From Mariniphaga sp041684965 (lineage in GTDB: Bacteria; Bacteroidota; Bacteroidia; Bacteroidales; Prolixibacteraceae), in NCBI GenBank assembly GCA_041684965.1, contig JAWLGR010000006.1, positions 62,001 through 126,000 on the forward strand: a stretch of DNA of 64,000 bases, given 5' to 3'. Positions within the stretch are counted from its first letter, which is position 1. Every line of letters starts with the position of its first letter. A program made the translations under genes and the position numbers. This document shows positions 45,749 through 54,825 of the stretch, piece by piece. The notes beneath the pieces were generated by a model that had not been told where the DNA came from, ran no database searches, and saw nothing but the letters and a program-made list of their open reading frames with translations.

Positions 45749-46825
45749 TTAATTTAACAGGCCTTTTTCTTTCAAAAATTGATATTCATATTCAAAGTTT
45801 GGAGTAAAAACTGCCTGATTTAATTGTTTTTCAATCTGTTTACTGGTCCAATACCGAGCTTCCTCCACTTCATCGGTATTAACATTCCTCACGGAGGAGT
45901 CGTATGTTAAAAATAAATAAACCAACTCTGCTTCCACCTCGGATTCCCATTTGTAAACAGAGATTAACCGGGCAGTGAAATCTTTCAACCCTATCTCTTC
46001 AAAAGCCTCTTTTCGAAGAGCCTGTTCAATATTCTCTCCAACAGAAACATGTCCGCCAACAGCGGTATCCCATTTCCCCGGTTGAATCAATTTGGACTCT
46101 GGTCTTTTTTGTAATAGTAAAGCTTTATTCCGACTCAGAATGTGCATATGAACTACAGGGTGTAGCAGCTTGCTTCCATTATGCACCAGACTACGCGGCG
46201 CTTGTCCCTTAAAAATTCCTTTTTCATCTACCAGCGGTACCCATTCTTCTTTTTTTAAAATTCTGCGTTTTTTTCTTTGCCTGAATACTTCAAAAAGGAA
46301 ATAAATTCCAAACAAAATGTAAAACAAACCCCCGCTGATAAAAGCCCATGCCTCCTTACTCATAAAAAAAGCAGCATAAAAAACAAGCAGCGTATGAAAG
46401 GAAAAAATATAAAACAGCAATTTCAGACTTCGTCGCATTTGAGTCAGTTGCTCCTGGTCAAAAGAGTGTTCCTTCAGATAGCGTTTTCCTAGCAGACCTA
46501 TAATATTAATTTTGGAAAAGGCTGAAACAGCCAGTACAGCAACCAGAATAAGTTCAATCAGGCCCGGCTTTAGCTTAAAAAATAAATCATTATTAAGAAA
46601 AATGGAAATACCACCAAGGCCGGCAAGAAGGAAAGTATCAAAAAGGATAATCTTATCGAATCGTTTTTCCTTAGCTGCTATCCAAATCATTTCAAATGTC
46701 CCCACCCCGATTGCCACAAATAACCCGGTTTTCGTGCCCCATATTTCATCGGCTGCAATAAAAACGAAAAGCGGGATAAACCCAGGCAGTAATTTTTTCA
46801 GGAGTTGTATCCTGTGCATCATCAT
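45749..46825 (-). CDS. YciB-like membrane domain fused to a NUDIX hydrolase domain
   Basis: A 358-residue fusion. Residues ~1-185 contain about six membrane helices with the pattern of YciB/IspZ (LLPGFIPLFVFIA, SIFLNNDLFFKLKPGLIE, similar to FLPLVVFF and LFFHNDEFIKWK). Residues ~200-350 are a NUDIX domain with GHVSVGE-x7-KEAFEEIGL (258-280), the NUDIX box with Lys in place of its Arg, and LVHNGSKLLHPVVHMHIL as in the isopentenyl-diphosphate isomerase-like subgroup. The start at 46825 avoids overlap with the upstream FKBP gene. Why a YciB-like protein carries a NUDIX tail is unknown. Confidence 0.78.
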   Translation of the reverse strand: MMMHRIQLLKKLLPGFIPLFVFIAADEIWGTKTGLFVAIGVGTFEMIWIAAKEKRFDKIILFDTFLLAGLGGISIFLNNDLFFKLKPGLIELILVAVLAVSAFSKINIIGLLGKRYLKEHSFDQEQLTQMRRSLKLLFYIFSFHTLLVFYAAFFMSKEAWAFISGGLFYILFGIYFLFEVFRQRKKRRILKKEEWVPLVDEKGIFKGQAPRSLVHNGSKLLHPVVHMHILSRNKALLLQKRPESKLIQPGKWDTAVGGHVSVGENIEQALRKEAFEEIGLKDFTARLISVYKWESEVEAELVYLFLTYDSSVRNVNTDEVEEARYWTSKQIEKQLNQAVFTPNFEYEYQFLKEKGLLN

Positions 46826-46850
46826 TAAAGGATGGTTACAAATCTTTTTC

Positions 46851-47375
46851 TTATTCTGCTGGCGGTTGACCCGGATAAACCTTATCAATTCTCACTTCCA
46901 TTCTCAGGGGTGTAAATCCGCCAACCAAACCCGGAACACCGTTTTGACCAAAACCTAATGATGAATCAAAAATAAAAAATGATTTAGAACCTTTTTTCAT
47001 GTAGGTTAATGCCTCATGTAAGGCTCTCAGACCACTGACTGCTCTGGCAGAGGATGTTAATTGACTTGGATGTTGTACAATAAGTTCCAATGGCTCATAA
47101 CTACCACTGGATTCTATCCTGACAGAATCCAGTCTCCAGATGTCATAAAAAATTTGAACCCGGTCCCCAATTTTAATGGAATCCCCTGTTCCTTCCTCCA
47201 GAGGGAAATAAAACAATCCGGAAGGCCGTGGATCTTTACCTGCATGATGAGCACGCATATACTCATTAAACATCTCTAATTCATTCTGACGCTGCTTTTC
47301 AAAACTGTTTTCTTTACAGGAAAAAAAAGATGTTCCAATTAACACAATTGCAATTATTGTAATTACATATTTCAT
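46851..47375 (-). CDS. FKBP-type peptidyl-prolyl isomerase lipoprotein (second copy)
   Basis: A 174-residue lipoprotein starting at the ATG at 47375 (a GTG at 47399 is also in frame and overlaps the upstream stop). Signal segment ends GTSFFSC, Cys20. The FKBP fold is recognised from SIKIGDRVQIFYDIWRLD, then AVSGLRALHEALTYMKKGSKSFFIFDSSLGFG and FTPLRMEVRIDKVY, but the usual active-site aromatic residues are less regular than in the neighbour. It follows another FKBP lipoprotein and may be a diverged duplicate. Confidence 0.85.
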   Translation of the reverse strand: MKYVITIIAIVLIGTSFFSCKENSFEKQRQNELEMFNEYMRAHHAGKDPRPSGLFYFPLEEGTGDSIKIGDRVQIFYDIWRLDSVRIESSGSYEPLELIVQHPSQLTSSARAVSGLRALHEALTYMKKGSKSFFIFDSSLGFGQNGVPGLVGGFTPLRMEVRIDKVYPGQPPAE

Positions 47376-47395
47376 TATCAACTGTATTTTATATT

Positions 47396-47908
47396 TCACG
47401 AAGGATTAATATCAAATAGTTCAATGACAAACACCAGGGTCTGATAAGGAGGTACGGAAAGATATCCGGTGCTTTTATAAGCATGCTCTGAAGGGATGAT
47501 AAACTGAATTTTAGAACCTTTATTCATTACTTTCATGCCTTCGTTCCAGCCTGATATTAATGAAGTTACACCTAGAATAAAAGTATATTTTCCATCACCT
47601 CTGCCCAGGGAAGTATCAAAAGGAGTACCATCAATAAAGTAACCCACATAAGCAACAGTTAATGTATCACCTTGCTTGGCGAAATCACCTGTACCCTCAT
47701 CCATAACAACATAATATACACCATTTTCTGTAGTATCGATGTCATATCCTTCATTTACAAGGTTGTTCAGATAAGTATTTCGCAAAGCAATTTCCTCGGC
47801 AGCTGAATAAGTTCTCTTGTCATCCTCGTTTTTAAGGCACGATGAAAACAGAAACATACTAACCATTGCCAGCACCATATAAAAAAAAGTCCTTAATTTT
47901 AAATTCAT
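47396..47908 (-). CDS. FKBP-type peptidyl-prolyl cis-trans isomerase lipoprotein
   Basis: A 170-residue protein with a lipobox FSSC (Cys24) after the signal helix. The FKBP domain is clear: DTLTVAYVGYFIDGTPFDTSLGRGDGKYTFILGV, LISGWNEGMKVMNKGSKIQFIIPSEHAYKS and PPYQTLVFVIELFDI. It probably assists folding of exported proteins. Position: 13 bp after nrnA and directly before the second FKBP gene on the minus strand. Confidence 0.9.
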   Translation of the reverse strand: MNLKLRTFFYMVLAMVSMFLFSSCLKNEDDKRTYSAAEEIALRNTYLNNLVNEGYDIDTTENGVYYVVMDEGTGDFAKQGDTLTVAYVGYFIDGTPFDTSLGRGDGKYTFILGVTSLISGWNEGMKVMNKGSKIQFIIPSEHAYKSTGYLSVPPYQTLVFVIELFDINPS

Positions 47909-47921
47909 TCTGTTTTTGATT

Positions 47922-48959
47922 TTAAATTGTTGTTTCTAATAAAAGATGTCTGTACTCCTTTAAGAGTTGCGTGAACTTTTTCACGGAATCCTCCAAAGAA
48001 AGCTTTATCTCGCCTCCGGCAGCATTGCGGTGTCCTCCTCCGGAAAAATGATTACGTGCAAATTCATTTGCAGGGAAACTGCCTTTAGAACGAAATGAAA
48101 CTTTTACATAACCTTTCTTTTCCATAAATAACGCACAAAAAACAATATTATTTATTGAGAGAGGATAATTTACAAATCCTTCAATATCGCCTGGCTGGAA
48201 GTTGTATTTTTTAAGTTCTTCCTGTGAAAGCCAGATAACTGCCGACCTGTACTCCTGAAAAACTTCCATCTTATCGAGTGAATGTCCCAACAATTTCATA
48301 CGGTGGACAGAAAATGTATGATAAACAGCTGCATGTATTTTTTCTGTATCAATGCCGTATTCCATTAATTTTGCAACAACCAGAAATGTGTTGGGACTCG
48401 AAATATTATGGCTGAACGAACCGGTATCTGTCATTATACCTGTAAACAATGCTTCTGCAGCATCATGATTCAGGAAGCTTCCCAAACCAATACGAGTAAC
48501 AACATCATATACCAATTCGGCCGTAGAACTATACTTCGGCTCGGAAATGGAATAATCACAAAAATCGGAAGGATGAGGATGATGGTCGATAAGTACTGTG
48601 GGTTTTGAAAATTCCAGCAACTTCTTTTTCATCCTGGCTGCACGCTTTGGTTCATTAAAATCAACACAAATCAGAACTTCTGTTTCATTCAGAATAGAGG
48701 TTGCCAAAGAACGTTTTCGTTCATAAACCACAATTTCAATTTCAGAAGAAAACCATTTTAAAAAATCAGGATACGCATTGGGTACAATAATTTTCACTTC
48801 ATGCCCATAGGATTTCAGAACTTCTCCCAATCCAATAGCAGAACCAATAGCATCACCATCAGGATTTTCGTGTGTAACCAGCAATACCTTTTTCTTCTGT
48901 TCAACCAGCAAGTTCCTTAACGAGTTAAAAACCTCATTCCCAGTATTATTCAAAACCAT
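47922..48959 (-). CDS. nrnA: DHH phosphoesterase, NrnA-like (oligoribonuclease/pAp phosphatase)
   Basis: A 345-residue DHH/DHHA1 protein. N-terminal HENPDGDAIGSAIGLGEVL and VCVDFN precede the signature LIDHHPHPSDF; a further AALFTGIMTDTGSFSH motif and the C-terminal DHHA1 NHFSGGGHRNAAGG complete it. NrnA degrades nanoRNA and dephosphorylates pAp. First gene of the nrnA-FKBP-FKBP-YciB/NUDIX minus-strand run, divergent from ndk. Confidence 0.9.
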   Translation of the reverse strand: MVLNNTGNEVFNSLRNLLVEQKKKVLLVTHENPDGDAIGSAIGLGEVLKSYGHEVKIIVPNAYPDFLKWFSSEIEIVVYERKRSLATSILNETEVLICVDFNEPKRAARMKKKLLEFSKPTVLIDHHPHPSDFCDYSISEPKYSSTAELVYDVVTRIGLGSFLNHDAAEALFTGIMTDTGSFSHNISSPNTFLVVAKLMEYGIDTEKIHAAVYHTFSVHRMKLLGHSLDKMEVFQEYRSAVIWLSQEELKKYNFQPGDIEGFVNYPLSINNIVFCALFMEKKGYVKVSFRSKGSFPANEFARNHFSGGGHRNAAGGEIKLSLEDSVKKFTQLLKEYRHLLLETTI

Positions 48960-49067
48960 AAAAAATTTGAAAGGACAAAGATAGAAATTCTGTCAGGTGT
49001 GCAATGCCATAACTGTCCAAAATTTGTTAATATTGTAGCTTGTTAAATTCAGATAAAATTATTGAAA

Positions 49068-49487
49068 ATGGCAGGAAACCAGACTTTCACAATGATAAAG
49101 CCAACAGCTTTTGCAAAAAATTATACCGGAGCAATCCTCAAAATGATAACTGAAGAAGGATTTCAAATTAAGGCAATGAAACTTGCCAGGTTATCTAAAG
49201 ATCAGGCTGGAGCTTTTTATGCCGTTCACAAAGGAAAGCCTTTTTACGAATCGCTGGTGGAATTTATGAGTTCAGGCCCTGTAGTGGCAATAATCCTTGA
49301 AAAAGAAATTGCTGTGCAAGCTTTCCGTGATTTTATAGGAGCAACAAATCCTGAGCAAGCTGCCAAAGGTACTATCCGCAAACTGTATGGGACCAATCTT
49401 CAACAAAACGCCGTGCATGGTTCAGACAGCGATGAGAATGCAGAAATTGAATCCGGATTTTTTTTCTCAAAGCTGGATAGGTTTTAA
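49068..49487 (+). CDS. ndk: Nucleoside-diphosphate kinase
   Basis: Transfers phosphate among nucleoside di- and triphosphates. The protein of 139 residues begins MAGNQTFTMIKPTAF at the ATG 49068; the TTG 6 bp earlier is not needed. Seen: KPTAFAKNYTGAIL, the central FYAVHKGKPFYESLVEFMSSGP, GATNPEQAAKGTIR and the catalytic-His segment NAVHGSDSDENA. Complete; divergent from nrnA. Confidence 0.96.
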   Translation: MAGNQTFTMIKPTAFAKNYTGAILKMITEEGFQIKAMKLARLSKDQAGAFYAVHKGKPFYESLVEFMSSGPVVAIILEKEIAVQAFRDFIGATNPEQAAKGTIRKLYGTNLQQNAVHGSDSDENAEIESGFFFSKLDRF

Positions 49488-49518
49488 CTACTGTTGATTC
49501 TTATTGCATTCTACAAAC

Positions 49519-51216
49519 TTATTTAAGGCTTCGGATAGTTTCGTCTGTAATTTTTAAAATTTCATCCTTTTGTTTTTCGGCTAATTCAATTAACCTACCG
49601 GCCTCATGAAGAGCTTCCTGAACAAACTGGCTGTCAGTACAATATCGAGAATTTATTTTCACGTTCAGGGACGCACCTTTCACAGCTGTCAAGGCACAAT
49701 ATGCACCTACGCCTGTTTCAGAAACAGTGCCGGGATTACCAGTAAGCGACATTTTCAGCAAAATATCCATCGACCGAAGAGCTTCTTTCATAATTTTCAT
49801 CGGGATAGTAATTGCGTATTTTGATGCTGCCAGAACTACTTCCTCCCGTTTGGACTTTTCCACATCATCAGAAGCCGGCAGTTTTAGTGCATTATAAAGT
49901 TTCTCAAATGCTTTTGCATCTTCATCAACATATTCCAGAAGTATCTGCTGAAATTGTTTTCCTCTCTCAGCCCATTCGGAGAATTCCTCCCACCGATGTT
50001 CCCAACCGCTTTTTTGTGCCGACAAATTTGCAACCATTCCTGCAAGAGAAGCTCCCAAAGCACCTACTGCTGCAGATACAGCACCTCCGCCAGGCACTAA
50101 TGATTCAGAAGCAGTGTCTGATACAAATTGAGAAACGGGCAAATCTGTTAAGCGTTTTCCTGCTTCATCATCAAGCAGGTAATCGATTACTTTTTCTTTC
50201 GGGTTAAAAGGTTTATAATCATCGAGTCCAAGAGATTTTATTGCAATTTTCAACAGCTCCTGATCTGAAACTCCGGCAGAACGCTTTTGTTTCCGTAAAA
50301 AATATTTTCCAGCATCAAGTAAAGATTGAAGAGGAATCAAACCTACCAACTCAGAACCGGTTACGTGAATTCCACGTTCTCTTGCTTTTTCACTCACTTC
50401 TTCAAATGCCCGGTGTACCGGAGTAACAGACAAATCGGTCAAATTCATAGATACCTGGGCTATTCCATAATCATCAACAAACCAGCCAATGGCTCGGGTT
50501 TTTTTTAAGGTTCCTGGTATTCGCAATGGTTCCCCATCTGTATCCGTCATCTTTTTTCCGGTTTTCATGTCCAGCCTTATCCTGCCCGATTCACGTACAT
50601 CCAGGGCAATGGAATTGGCGATACGAGTTGAGGTAGTATTCAGGTTAATATTATAGGCAACCAAAAAATCACGTGCTCCGATGGCTACAGCTCCTGTTTT
50701 GGCTATTTCTTCCGACATTGGATCCCTGCAATAATCAGGTTTCCATTTTTCAGAAGCCATTCTTTTTTTTAAGCCTTCATAGCCTCCCCACCTGCAGTTT
50801 GCAAGACTTCGGCGTTCCTCTGAAAATGCTGCATATTCATAACAATAAACTGGAATTGACAATTCATTCCCTACCCTTTCTGCCAATTCATGAGCGTATT
50901 TAACAGTTTCTTCCATCGAAATGTTAGACACCGGAACTAAAGGACATACATCGGTAGCACCAAACCTTGGATGAACTCCAGTATGCTTTCTCATATCAAT
51001 TAGCTGGGCAGCCTTCTTTATACCCCTGAATGCAGCCTCAATAACCGATTTGGGATCACCTGCAAAAGTTACCACTGTACGGTTGGTGGATTTTCCTGAT
51101 GATATATCCAGTAATTTTATGCTTTTAACACTTTCTATGGCATCCGTTATTTCTTTTACCCGGACCAGATTCCTTCCTTCAGAAAAATTAGGAATGCATT
51201 CAATAATTTGCTCCAT
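49519..51216 (-). CDS. ftcD: Bifunctional glutamate formimidoyltransferase / formiminotetrahydrofolate cyclodeaminase
   Basis: A 565-residue fusion of the two last enzymes for the formimino group in histidine breakdown. N-terminal formiminotransferase: IIECIPNFSEGRNL, KHTGVHPRFGATDVCPLVP, GYEGLKKRM, and NLTDLSVTPVHRAFEEV. From about residue 355 the cyclodeaminase domain: DLPVSQFVSDTASESLVPGGGAVSAAVGALGASLAGMVANLS. It transfers the formimino group to tetrahydrofolate and releases ammonia. It lies 44 bp downstream of hutI. hutU and hutH are not within the window. Confidence 0.94.
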   Translation of the reverse strand: MEQIIECIPNFSEGRNLVRVKEITDAIESVKSIKLLDISSGKSTNRTVVTFAGDPKSVIEAAFRGIKKAAQLIDMRKHTGVHPRFGATDVCPLVPVSNISMEETVKYAHELAERVGNELSIPVYCYEYAAFSEERRSLANCRWGGYEGLKKRMASEKWKPDYCRDPMSEEIAKTGAVAIGARDFLVAYNINLNTTSTRIANSIALDVRESGRIRLDMKTGKKMTDTDGEPLRIPGTLKKTRAIGWFVDDYGIAQVSMNLTDLSVTPVHRAFEEVSEKARERGIHVTGSELVGLIPLQSLLDAGKYFLRKQKRSAGVSDQELLKIAIKSLGLDDYKPFNPKEKVIDYLLDDEAGKRLTDLPVSQFVSDTASESLVPGGGAVSAAVGALGASLAGMVANLSAQKSGWEHRWEEFSEWAERGKQFQQILLEYVDEDAKAFEKLYNALKLPASDDVEKSKREEVVLAASKYAITIPMKIMKEALRSMDILLKMSLTGNPGTVSETGVGAYCALTAVKGASLNVKINSRYCTDSQFVQEALHEAGRLIELAEKQKDEILKITDETIRSLK

Positions 51217-51260
51217 CTTTTTTCAAAAAATTACATTACGTACCAAGAAAGATAAAAAAT

Positions 51261-52514
51261 TTACAGCAATTGAATTTCACCATTAAGGATCACTGTTTCC
51301 ACCAGGTTTGAACCATAAGCATAAGGAAGGTATTCAATACCTGAGATTTCAGAAGTTATAAAAAGGTTGGCAGTTTTTCCACGGGCAATACTTCCCAGCC
51401 TGTCGCTAATCCCCATAGCATAAGCTGAATTGATCGTAGTGGCATTTATAACTTCCTCGGGTAACATCCTGTAATTTATGCAGCCCAGAGAGGATATGAA
51501 ATTCATGTTCCCACTTGGTGAGGAACCGGGGTTATAGCCTGAAGCCAGAGCAACCGGCAATCCTGCTTTAATCATTTCACGTACCGGTGCATTTTTCGCT
51601 CCCAGAAAAAAAGAAATTCCAGGAAGCACTGTAGGCATAGTATTTGAATTTTTTAAGCTTTCAATTTCATCGATGCCAATGTGCTCCAGATGGTCCACTG
51701 AAAGTGCGTTGTATTTTACACCAACCTGCACTCCTCCGGTAAGGCCAAATTCATTGGCATGCAATTTTGGCCTCAGTCCGTATTCATTCCCTGCAGAAAG
51801 TATTTTTTCAGTATCTTCAATTGAAAAAAAACCTTTATCACATGAAACATCAATAAAATCTGACAATTCTTCAGAAGCAACCTGCGGGATCATTTCTTTA
51901 ACAATCAATTCAACATAAGCAGAAACATTGTTTTTATATTTCAGCGGCACAGCATTAGCTCCCAAAAAAGTTGAGCGAACTGTCACTGGTGTTGTTTCCC
52001 TTATTTTTTTTATTATGCGCAACATTCTGATTTCATCCTCAGCATTTAAACCATAACCACTCTTTATTTCAACAGCACCTGTTCCGGTTCTTATTATATC
52101 AAGTATGCGTCCCATTGCGTGTTCATACAATTGCTCATCCGGTATTTCATGTAAAAGCCTTGATGAATTGAGAATTTCTTCTTTCCGCCGCATGGAAGAT
52201 CCATTAACAGCATCACGAATGTAACCTGCAAATTCTTTCTCACGCCAGGAAGGAAATACGAGATGTGTGTGGGAATCGCAATATGAAGGATATACCAACC
52301 GATTTGAGCAATCAATTTCTACCAGGAAATCATCGTCCCGATATACATCCTTCAATTGGCTCATAGGTCCGAAATCCTGTATTAATTCATCCCTTATTAT
52401 CAGGAAAGCATTTTTTATAGTATGTATATCTGACATTGTATCCCCGGATTTAAACTTAACGGGAGGTTCATCCACTTGTACCAGTTCCTTAATATTTTCG
52501 AGTAACAATTTCAT
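51261..52514 (-). CDS. hutI: Imidazolonepropionase
   Basis: Zinc amidohydrolase of 417 residues that opens imidazolone propionate in the histidine utilisation pathway. DSHTHLVF near residue 79 carries the metal-binding HxH, GTGAVEIKSGYGLN is the family loop, KLHANEFG and DHLEHIG carry further ligands, and ALASGYNPGSSP holds the Asp-equivalent region. First gene before ftcD on the minus strand, with a divergent transporter upstream. Confidence 0.94.
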   Translation of the reverse strand: MKLLLENIKELVQVDEPPVKFKSGDTMSDIHTIKNAFLIIRDELIQDFGPMSQLKDVYRDDDFLVEIDCSNRLVYPSYCDSHTHLVFPSWREKEFAGYIRDAVNGSSMRRKEEILNSSRLLHEIPDEQLYEHAMGRILDIIRTGTGAVEIKSGYGLNAEDEIRMLRIIKKIRETTPVTVRSTFLGANAVPLKYKNNVSAYVELIVKEMIPQVASEELSDFIDVSCDKGFFSIEDTEKILSAGNEYGLRPKLHANEFGLTGGVQVGVKYNALSVDHLEHIGIDEIESLKNSNTMPTVLPGISFFLGAKNAPVREMIKAGLPVALASGYNPGSSPSGNMNFISSLGCINYRMLPEEVINATTINSAYAMGISDRLGSIARGKTANLFITSEISGIEYLPYAYGSNLVETVILNGEIQLL

Positions 52515-52803
52515 AAAAAAAATCCTTTATCTGGTTGCATTTGAGTATACCTCACTCATTCCAATGCATTATTCAAAGTTAAAAGGTTCCTTTAAGTTAC
52601 AACTTTGAATTGAAAAACAAACGAATCAGAAAGTTTTTTTTCTGAACATTATGCCATAGCCATATAATAGAATAACAATTGATTCAGTTTGTTTTAAAAA
52701 TTTGAAAATATTTATTACCGTAATTTGAGAAGTGCCTATAATTAAAGGCATGCCAACTGAGAGGATTTATTATTTTCGTTGTTATAAAATAATAATTTTA
52801 CCA

Positions 52804-54399
52804 ATGCTTAAAAAAATACCACATACTTATGTAATTATATTTTCGCTGATAATTATTTGTGCATTTTTCACCTGGGTTATACCTGGCGGAGAATTTGAAC
52901 GTGAACATATCGTTGTTAACAACGTAGAAAGAGAGGTTATCAAAACCGGTTCATTTCAATTCACAGAGAGCAATGCACAAACCTGGCAGGTGTTCTCCGC
53001 ATTTTTTAACGGGTTTGTAAATACTGCCAATATAATTGCATTTATATTGATGATAGGTGGGGCATTTTGGATTTTAAATGAAAGCAAATCCATTGATATA
53101 GGAATCTTATCGTTCCTGAAGTTCTCCAAAAAGCTGGAACGCAGCAATTTGTTTCGGAGGCTTGGTGTCAACAACATTATCCTTACGGCAATAATGCTCA
53201 TATTCAGTTTATTTGGAGCTGTATTTGGAATGAGTGAAGAAACCATTGCCTTTACCATTATTTTTGTTCCATTGGCCATTTCAATGGGGTATGACTCCAT
53301 AGTAGGTGTTTCACTTTGTTTTGTAGCGGCAGCGCTTGGATTTGCAGGAGCATTTTTAAATCCTTTTACTGTTGGCATCGCCCAGGGGCTTTCTGATATT
53401 CCATTATTTTCAGGAATTGAATACCGCTTCTTTATGTGGGTCATTATAAATATTACCGGGTTCGTATTCATACTACGATATGCGGCCCGGATCCATAAAA
53501 ACCCAAAAAAATCACTTGTTTATAATGAAGATGTATATTGGCGTAACCGCAATGAAGATACCAATACGGAATTTGTTCCTTCAGTACCGCAAGGAGCATG
53601 GATTTCATTTGGTTCACTTACTGTTTTCCTTATCCTGTTCTCATTTTTCTATCCCGTAAATCATCTGAAAATTGGTAACAGTGAAATCAATATACCTGCA
53701 GTACCAATAGCTACACTGCTTTTTATTGTCTCAGGATTTCTTTCACTCCGCAAATCTTTTCATTACTTCGTACTAAATCTGCTGTTGTTTACCATTATTT
53801 TTCTGATAATCGGAGTAATGGGATATGGTTGGTATGTAATGGAAATAGCAACTTTATTTCTCGCTCTTGGAATTTTTTCAGGAATCGCATCAGGGAAAAC
53901 TGCCAATGAAATAACCAATTTATTCATTGAGGGAGCAGGGGATATTCTTTCAGCTGCCCTGGTAGTTGGACTTGCCGGGGGGATTGTGGTAATACTCGAA
54001 GATGGGATGATCATCGATACATTGCTTTATTATGCTTCACAATCGATGGAAGATTTGGGCAAAGTAGGATCAATAAGCGTAATGTATATCATCCAGACTT
54101 TTTTGAATATATTCATTCCATCGGGATCGGGAAAGGCAGCACTTACCATGCCCATGATGTCTCAATTTTCTGATTTGATTAATATATCCCGACAGGCAAC
54201 GGTAGTGGCATTTCAGTTAGGCGATGGCTTTACAAACATGATTACCCCCACATCCGGAGTATTAATTGGTGTATTGGGAATAGCTCGGATACCATATGAG
54301 AAATGGTTCAGGTGGGTAGCACCATTTATCCTGATTCTGTTCTTTCTTGGATTTTTGCTATTGCTTCCTACCGTTTTAATGCAACTCAATGGATTTTAA
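52804..54399 (+). CDS. YfcC-family (DcuC/AbgT-like) membrane transporter
   Basis: A 531-residue polytopic inner-membrane protein of the YfcC/C4-dicarboxylate-like superfamily. The ATG at 52804 gives MLKKIPHTYVIIFSLII, the standard start (basic residues then helix 1); earlier in-frame ATGs add a non-conserved segment. Family pointers: TWVIPGGEFERE after helix 1, GMSEETIAFTIIFVPLAISMGYDSI, IPSGSGKAALTMPMM and QLGDGFTNMITPTSGVLIGVLG. It is divergent from hutI, which makes histidine or another amino acid a reasonable guess for its substrate, but that is inference. Confidence 0.85.
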   Translation: MLKKIPHTYVIIFSLIIICAFFTWVIPGGEFEREHIVVNNVEREVIKTGSFQFTESNAQTWQVFSAFFNGFVNTANIIAFILMIGGAFWILNESKSIDIGILSFLKFSKKLERSNLFRRLGVNNIILTAIMLIFSLFGAVFGMSEETIAFTIIFVPLAISMGYDSIVGVSLCFVAAALGFAGAFLNPFTVGIAQGLSDIPLFSGIEYRFFMWVIINITGFVFILRYAARIHKNPKKSLVYNEDVYWRNRNEDTNTEFVPSVPQGAWISFGSLTVFLILFSFFYPVNHLKIGNSEINIPAVPIATLLFIVSGFLSLRKSFHYFVLNLLLFTIIFLIIGVMGYGWYVMEIATLFLALGIFSGIASGKTANEITNLFIEGAGDILSAALVVGLAGGIVVILEDGMIIDTLLYYASQSMEDLGKVGSISVMYIIQTFLNIFIPSGSGKAALTMPMMSQFSDLINISRQATVVAFQLGDGFTNMITPTSGVLIGVLGIARIPYEKWFRWVAPFILILFFLGFLLLLPTVLMQLNGF

Positions 54400-54405
54400 A
54401 AGAAA

Positions 54406-54430
54406 AAGGCCTGGTAATAAACCAGGCCTT
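54406..54430. terminator. Bidirectional terminator hairpin
   Basis: Perfect 10-bp inverted repeat AAGGCCTGGT/ACCAGGCCTT with a 5-base AATAA loop, between the transporter (+) and ferredoxin (-) stops. A-rich and T-rich flanks serve both directions. Confidence 0.88.
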
Positions 54431-54451
54431 GAAATTGTTATTTTATCCGGA

Positions 54452-54622
54452 TTATTCGTCTATTGAAATAGCTTCTACCGGGCACACTTCAGCACAAGAA
54501 CCGCAATCGGTGCAAAGATCCGGGTCAATTACATAAATATCACCTTCAGCTATTGCATCCACGGGGCATTCATCGATACATGTACCGCATGCAATGCATT
54601 CATCAGAAATTTTATATGCCAT
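54452..54622 (-). CDS. 2[4Fe-4S] ferredoxin
   Basis: A 56-residue clostridial-type ferredoxin, translated directly from the sequence: starts MAYKISDECIAC. Two cluster motifs are complete: C-x2-C-x2-C-x3-C at residues 9, 12, 15 and 19, and again at 37, 40, 43 and 47, with Pro after each last Cys. It is a low-potential electron carrier. It stands alone, ended by the hairpin at 54406-54430. Partner enzymes are not in the window. Confidence 0.95.
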   Translation of the reverse strand: MAYKISDECIACGTCIDECPVDAIAEGDIYVIDPDLCTDCGSCAEVCPVEAISIDE

Positions 54623-54825
54623 AATTTTGAGTTTTTAGATTTAACATGAACCCTGCAAATGTAAAAAGATTACTAAAATATCCTAATTTCAACTTCGCAT
54701 AATTAACTTCATTTTAAAATCTGTTATTAAGGATTTAACATTCAATTGCATATTTTATTAATATTGCCTTGCTAATATTCAAATAAGCACATTTTTCCTA
54801 ATTTTGGTTTTCAAAAAGTCTATTC

